Shown: one piece after another, positions 60,401 through 64,000 of the stretch
Layout: every line of letters starts with the position of its first letter
Position numbering within the stretch: the stretch's first letter is position 1
NCBI RefSeq assembly: GCF_030936135.1
Contig: NC_082633.1
Location: 186,001-250,000, forward strand
Origin: Gavia stellata
Taxonomy: Eukaryota > Chordata > Aves > Gaviiformes > Gaviidae
Reading direction: 5' to 3'
DNA length: 64,000 nt
Notes under the pieces: generated by a model
The model's input: the letters and a program-made list of their open reading frames with translations, nothing else
The model's database searches: none
Told to the model about the DNA's origin: nothing
Translations under genes and position numbers: made by a program

Positions 60401-63400
60401 TTGTAAGAGCTGAGGGAATGACATCCAGGGCTTGGACCATGGATGCATGGACAATCCTGCACTCTCAGGCTCACAGAAAAGGGAGTGGGAAGAGAGTTCA
60501 GGAGAAAGCAAGTCTGACATTGAGTTTGAGACGGGATGTTTACGAGCAATGTCTGCTGTTCCACCTGAGCACAGGCAAGCCCAGTCCAGGGGACCTCCAA
60601 AGCCTGTGTTGCTCCCCATGCAGATACCTGTATAAATGGTGTCTGTGCCTCGCTCCTCTCAAAAACAGGAGTCCCCCCTTGCAGAGGGGAACGTTCCCCA
60701 TATGCTTAGCCTCACCCTCCCCAGCTCCATTTCAGGGCAATGGCTCCATGCTAAATCATCTCCCAAACATACCCATGCTTCTCACCATCTTCTTGGGCAA
60801 CGCCCTTCCTTGGAGCTATGGGCACCTTCAAGGTGGTTCCCTTCATCTCCTTTGGCCACACAGAAGGTGCCTATGGCATGGCCTGGCAGTCCAGGCACAG
60901 CAGCACCTCCACCTTCCCACAAAACTGGGGAGCTCTCTGCTAAAGCCTCTCAGCTTCTCCCAATCTCTTGTGAACTCAGCAGCCCACAGCTCAGTACTCG
61001 ATGGCAGGTGTGGCCTTCCCAGCCTCTCTCCATGCATCAGTTGGCCACGCTTCTAGAAGCTCTTGCCCGGCAGCTGATGAGAAACCATGGTTGGCTCTTG
61101 TGCTGCAGAGCCTCTAGGCTCCATGCTGGGCCCGTGCCACCGGGTGCCCAGTCCTGCAGATCCCTTCCCCCCGGCAACCATCAACTCAGGCAGAGAAAGG
61201 CAGACCCAGCCAAACGCCCGTGTCTGGAGCCTAGGTGGGGTCTGAGCCCGGCAATCTCTCTTTGCTAACTCCTTTACCCTTCTTTTTGTAGACCAGTTGC
61301 AAGAGGAGAAGGGTAAGTGGTCTCTGCTGTCTGGGGTGTTGCCGTCCCGGAGGGAGAGGCTCCTTCCAAAAGGGACGTGCTGGTGTCTGTGGGAGAAGGG
61401 TCTCTCCATGTGGGCCACAAGCGCGGTGTCCTTGGGCTCCCTGCAGCAGGTGCCCGTGTTCAGGCAACCCAACTGAGGCCTTCGGGTGTGTCTGGTATCT
61501 GCATAAAGGGCTTGCCCTTCACATAAGGTCATGTGGGAAGGAGGGAAGAGGGAGGGAATGGCAAAGAGAGGGAGGGAAGGAGAGAAGGAAGGAAGGAAAT
61601 ACAGGTGGGGTGGAGGAATATGCTTTTCAGTGTGGACAGAAGTCACCTTGTGTGAGGTCTTTTCAGTCCGGCTGGGTGGCCTTGGCTAGTTGCCTTTGTT
61701 CTGCTGCGAGCTACCGGCACCCTCAAGGTTGCCAGGGGCAGGGCTTGGCCTCAGCACACGCTCGCACTAGTCCATGAATGCACTCAACTTCTCGAGAGGA
61801 TCCCAACTCCAGCAAACACCTTCCCTGGGGCTTCAGGCAATGCATCCTCCACCACCTCCAACTGCCTTTGTCCTCTCCTTTGCAGGAAAACTTCAAGAGC
61901 AGATAGGTGAGTGCTGCCTGGTGTGTGGGAGAGTGCTTGTCCCTAGAGTGCAGGGTGGGATTGGGGAGCGCTCTGTGTCATGGGAACCAGCCCTCCTCCC
62001 TGCTAGCCAGCAATAGAGCCTGCAGCTTGCCTCCCTCTCTGCCCGTTGCCCTCCTTCCCTCACCTGGCACCACTGCTCTGGCACGGCGGCTTCAACACGG
62101 GGGCTTCAGGGGGATGACCTGTGCTTTTGTAGTGGATACTGTCCGTCAGGCCAAAGACTGCTGTGTGCTGGAGAGGATCTCCAAAGTGTTCAGAGGAGTT
62201 CGCTGGTTCCCTGGAGAGGCAGGGCAGAGGAGTATCCTTTTGTGGAAGGGTATCCCTAATGAACCCAGCCCATACTCTTCCCATGCAGAAGAAAACACAA
62301 AGACCCTTGAGTGAGCCCTCCCCAAGAACATCCAAGCACCCCCAAAGCCTGTCTCTGCTAATTGCCTGTGTCTTTCTTTTTCTAGATCAGTTCCATGAGG
62401 AAAATGGTAAGTTCTCTTGTCTTCCTGAGAAAACCTCTTCCCAAAAGAGGCACGGTCCCTGCAAGAGGGAGCCTGTGGTGTCCATGGGCCTCTGCAGAGG
62501 GACAGCAGAAGAGCATCCATTCCTCTGAAGGGCATCCCAGGCAAATCCAAACGTCTTTCCTTTCCTTCCTGTTTTCTTTGTCATTACAGAGCTACTGCAG
62601 AGCGAAAAGAGTAAGTGACCTTTCCTTTCCGATGCTTCTGAGAACACACTCCGCTGCTGCGATGTCTTTGAAGTACCTACTCAGCTCAGGAAAGCTTCCT
62701 GACCCCACCCTGCTGTGCAGGGGAAAATCCTGTAATGTTAAGGAATGCTTTGTAAGAGCTGAGGGAATGACATCCAGGGCTTGGACCATGGATGCATGGA
62801 CAATCCTGCACTCTCAGGCTCACAGAAAAGGGAGTGGGAAGAGAGTTCAGGAGAAAGCAAGTCTGACATTGAGTTTGAGACAGGATGTTTACGAGCAATG
62901 TCTGCTGTTCCACCTGAGCACAGGCAAGCCCAGTCCAGGGGACCTCCAAAGCCTGTGTTGCTCCCCATGCAGATACCTGTATAAATGGTGTCTGTGCCTC
63001 GCTCCTCTCAAAAACAGGAGTCCCCCCTTGCAGAGGGGAACGTTCCCCATATGCTTAGCCTCACCCTCCCCAGCTCCATTTCAGGGCAATGGCTCCATGC
63101 TAAATCATCTCCCAAACATACCCATGCTTCTCACCATCTTCTTGGGCAATGCCCTTCCTTCTTTCGGAGGGAGAGGCTCCTGCCAAGAGGGACCAGCGAA
63201 GGAAAGGCTTGCTTTCTTTTAGCCAATGGGGAGGGAACCACACGCTTTTTTTTGAGAGAGAGCAGATCATCCATGCTTTTCAAGGTCTTCTTGTGCAAAT
63301 GCTTATGATTCCGTCTTTGATTACTGTTCTCTTTTTCATTACAAACCAATTGGTGAGAGAAAAGAGTAAGTGATATCTCATCTTTGGTGCTTCTTAAGAA

Positions 63401-64000
63401 ACACACGGCTGTTGAGATGTCCTTTGAAAACCTGCTCAGCTCAGCAAATTGCTCTCACCTTGCTCAGTTTTGTTTGGAAGCATCATTTAATGCTGCAGAA
63501 TATGTTTGTACAGAAGAGGGAATTAGGCCATCACATGGATCACATGGGATAATTCCTGGACTCCAAGACATATAGGAATGGGATTAGAAAGCAGTTTTGC
63601 AGTGAGGTGTTGTCAAGTGTCTGGAAGGCACTGGGATTCCCCCTTTCATGACAGCTGTGAGATACCTTTCCAGACATGGGGTCTTTGGCCTTTTTACTGG
63701 TCCACTCTCCTTTTTACCAGGGACCACGTCCTCTTTCCTCTCTTTATTCATGGTGTATTTAAAATATTTCTGTGAGACCAATCACTTGAGTGGCCCACTG
63801 GCTTTTTCTCTTTGGAGGATGAGATGGGCTTGTGATGTGCTTTCTGACCTGTAGAAAACACATGCTACTGTAGAAGAGCATGCTCATCTGCCAGCATCAT
63901 AGACTGTGTGTGAGCTCGCTGGACCCGTGGTCTCCTTATTAAATCCACTCAATGCCTCCTTTATTGGTTTTCCTACAGAATTTCTGCAGATGCAACAAAA
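54411..64000 (+). CDS. BG-like unit, right arm: TM exon plus many 21-nt heptad exons, partial
   Basis: Supported exons: 54411-54440 (30 nt), 55412-55510 (TM, 99 nt), 56277-56294, 56831-56851, 58043-58063, 58943-58963, 59537-59557, 60037-60057, 60241-60261, 61292-61312, 61886-61906, 62386-62406, 62590-62610, and a partial exon from 63,979 to the edge. All full exons are phase 1-1 with AG/GT borders. The 21-nt exons encode heptads such as KLQEEI, DQLQEEN, DQFHEEN and ELLQSEK, predicted to form a coiled-coil cytoplasmic tail. Chicken BG proteins have this design. No signal-peptide or Ig exon was found between 50,250 and 54,400, so this is either a truncated BG gene or an alternative 3' module spliced from gene B. 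It runs past the window end. Confidence 0.68.
55412..55510 (+). CDS. BG-like unit, transmembrane exon (right arm)
   Basis: A 99-nt phase 1-1 exon after CCCGCAG and before GTAAGA. It encodes a hydrophobic segment (TLLTVLAVLSIILNFVTFW) followed by SYCKMKLK, a typical stop-transfer. Length and phase equal the TM exons of genes A and B. The left-arm copy differs by a few substitutions. Confidence 0.8.
56277..56851 (+). CDS. BG-like unit, first two tail exons (18 and 21 nt, right arm)
   Basis: 56277-56294 encodes GQNSAA and uses a weaker GTAGAA donor. 56831-56851 encodes AHSLLGD between TTTTGCAG and GTAAGT. Both keep phase 1-1 and have mirror copies at 2764-2781 and 2207-2227. The stretch between them is intron without other recognised features. 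Confidence 0.55.
58043..60261 (+). CDS. Heptad exons 58043, 58943, 59537, 60037 and 60241 (right BG-like unit)
   Basis: Five 21-nt phase 1-1 exons with strong acceptors (CTTTGCAG, TTTTGTAG, TTTCTAG, ATTACAG) and GTGAGT or GTAAGT donors. Their products read as consecutive heptads with leucine/phenylalanine spacing and an E/Q-rich surface, as expected for a parallel coiled coil. The first one (58,043) encodes EEI, whereas the later copies encode EQI. Confidence 0.72.
61292..62610 (+). CDS. Heptad exons 61292, 61886, 62386 and 62590 (second array unit)
   Basis: Four 21-nt exons repeating the previous block after one unit length. Splice sites are intact. The only coding change seen is DQLQEEN to DQLQEEK in the first exon. 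Recent unit duplication is the simplest explanation. Confidence 0.72.
63345..63365 (+). pseudogene. Degenerate heptad exon with a broken acceptor
   Basis: The 21 nt before a GTAAGT donor resemble the other heptad exons (ending GAGAAAAGA), but the acceptor dinucleotide at 63,343-63,344 is AA instead of AG. Splicing to this exon should fail unless a cryptic site is used. Confidence 0.6.
63979..64000 (+). CDS. Partial coding exon at the window edge (BG-like tail)
   Basis: It follows a good acceptor (TTTTCCTACAG). In phase 1 it encodes EFLQMQQ, again heptad-like. At least 22 nt are open and no donor is reached, so it is not a standard 21-nt exon, or its end differs. Confidence 0.5.

Larger units (their letters stand above)
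49158..60550. repeat. Right arm of the large inverted repeat
   Basis: Mirror of the left arm, with the same gene content on the plus strand: the B30.2 exon of gene B, an 830-bp solo LTR, the BG-like TM exon and heptad exons. It lacks the satellite/ERV insert of the left arm and has one more heptad-exon block (57.6-59.1 kb). Pairing ends at 60,550 only because the window starts there, so the palindrome probably continues to the left of the window. Differences between arms are scattered substitutions and small indels. Confidence 0.95.
57578..63160 (+). repeat. Tandem array of about 2.35 kb heptad-exon units
   Basis: Sequence starting near 58,310 recurs at 60,669 and 63,018 (spacing about 2,359 and 2,349). 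The first 0.7 kb, from 57,578, recurs at about 59,072 (offset 1,494) and again 2,349 later. A full unit carries four 21-nt exons: DQLQEEN/K, GKLQEQI, DQFHEEN and ELLQSEK. Copy 1 contains 58943, 59537, 60037 and 60241. Copy 2 contains 61292, 61886, 62386 and 62590. Copy 3 stops matching at 63,161 and jumps to sequence like that after 61,345, thereby losing one exon. A (GGAA)-rich microsatellite is included in each unit. The left arm shows only one such block before the window edge. Confidence 0.9.

Noticed and set aside
60624-60638. 15-nt phase-compatible stretch between CATGCAG and GTGTCT
   Set aside because: The donor is weak, and the segment encodes no heptad pattern.
60046-61056. 336-codon open frame on the plus strand (and a 275-codon relative at 62,395)
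   Set aside because: It spans the intron between two heptad exons and repeats with the tandem unit. No domain is seen, and it starts inside a 21-nt exon.

Overview
This window is avian nuclear DNA from a butyrophilin (BTN)/BG-type immunoglobulin-superfamily locus. The signs of a bird are CR1 LINEs with the terminal ATTCTGTG repeat, an avian-type ERVL solo LTR, and IgV-IgC-TM genes with phase-1 cytoplasmic exons of 21 and 27 nt. Nothing identifies the species; I infer a non-chicken bird.

The window is a large interrupted palindrome. The left arm (1-19.4 kb) is the near-identical reverse complement of the right arm (49.16-60.55 kb). From 13,636 to 19,400 every landmark I compared pairs at a constant coordinate sum (68,560), so there is no net length change there. 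The inner 30 kb holds the diverged parts of two head-to-head BTN-like genes. Gene A (minus, 28,788 to 18,313) can be spliced by eye into an intact 500-codon frame. Gene B (plus, 39,533 to 50,247) gives an intact 507-codon frame. Both encode a signal peptide, V-set Ig, C-set Ig, a TM segment, a stalk built from micro-exons, and a B30.2/PRY-SPRY domain. The B30.2 exons lie in the homogenised arms and encode identical proteins. The Ig, TM and stalk exons lie outside and have diverged.

Downstream of each B30.2 exon, in the same orientation, lies a second BG-like transcription unit: a short 30-nt exon, a 99-nt TM exon, then many 21-nt exons each adding one heptad to a coiled-coil tail. I found no Ig exon for this unit in either arm. 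In the right arm the heptad exons sit in a tandem array of about 2.35 kb units that continues to the window edge. In the left arm the unit runs off the window at base 1.

The left arm alone carries an 8.9 kb insert (4,120-13,014) made of a 188-bp satellite, a 5' LTR, a defective provirus, a second LTR and a second, truncated internal region. A 0.6 kb duplication of arm sequence that includes the BG-like TM exon flanks the insert. The provirus has an in-frame 21-bp heptad repeat in gag, a gag-pol fusion caused by a large internal deletion, and a broken env.

The region between genes A and B (28.8-39.5 kb) holds a solo ERVL LTR with a perfect 5-bp target duplication and a CR1 LINE with an intact 933-codon ORF2. 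Most other long open frames are intronic or repeat-derived and are not annotated as genes.
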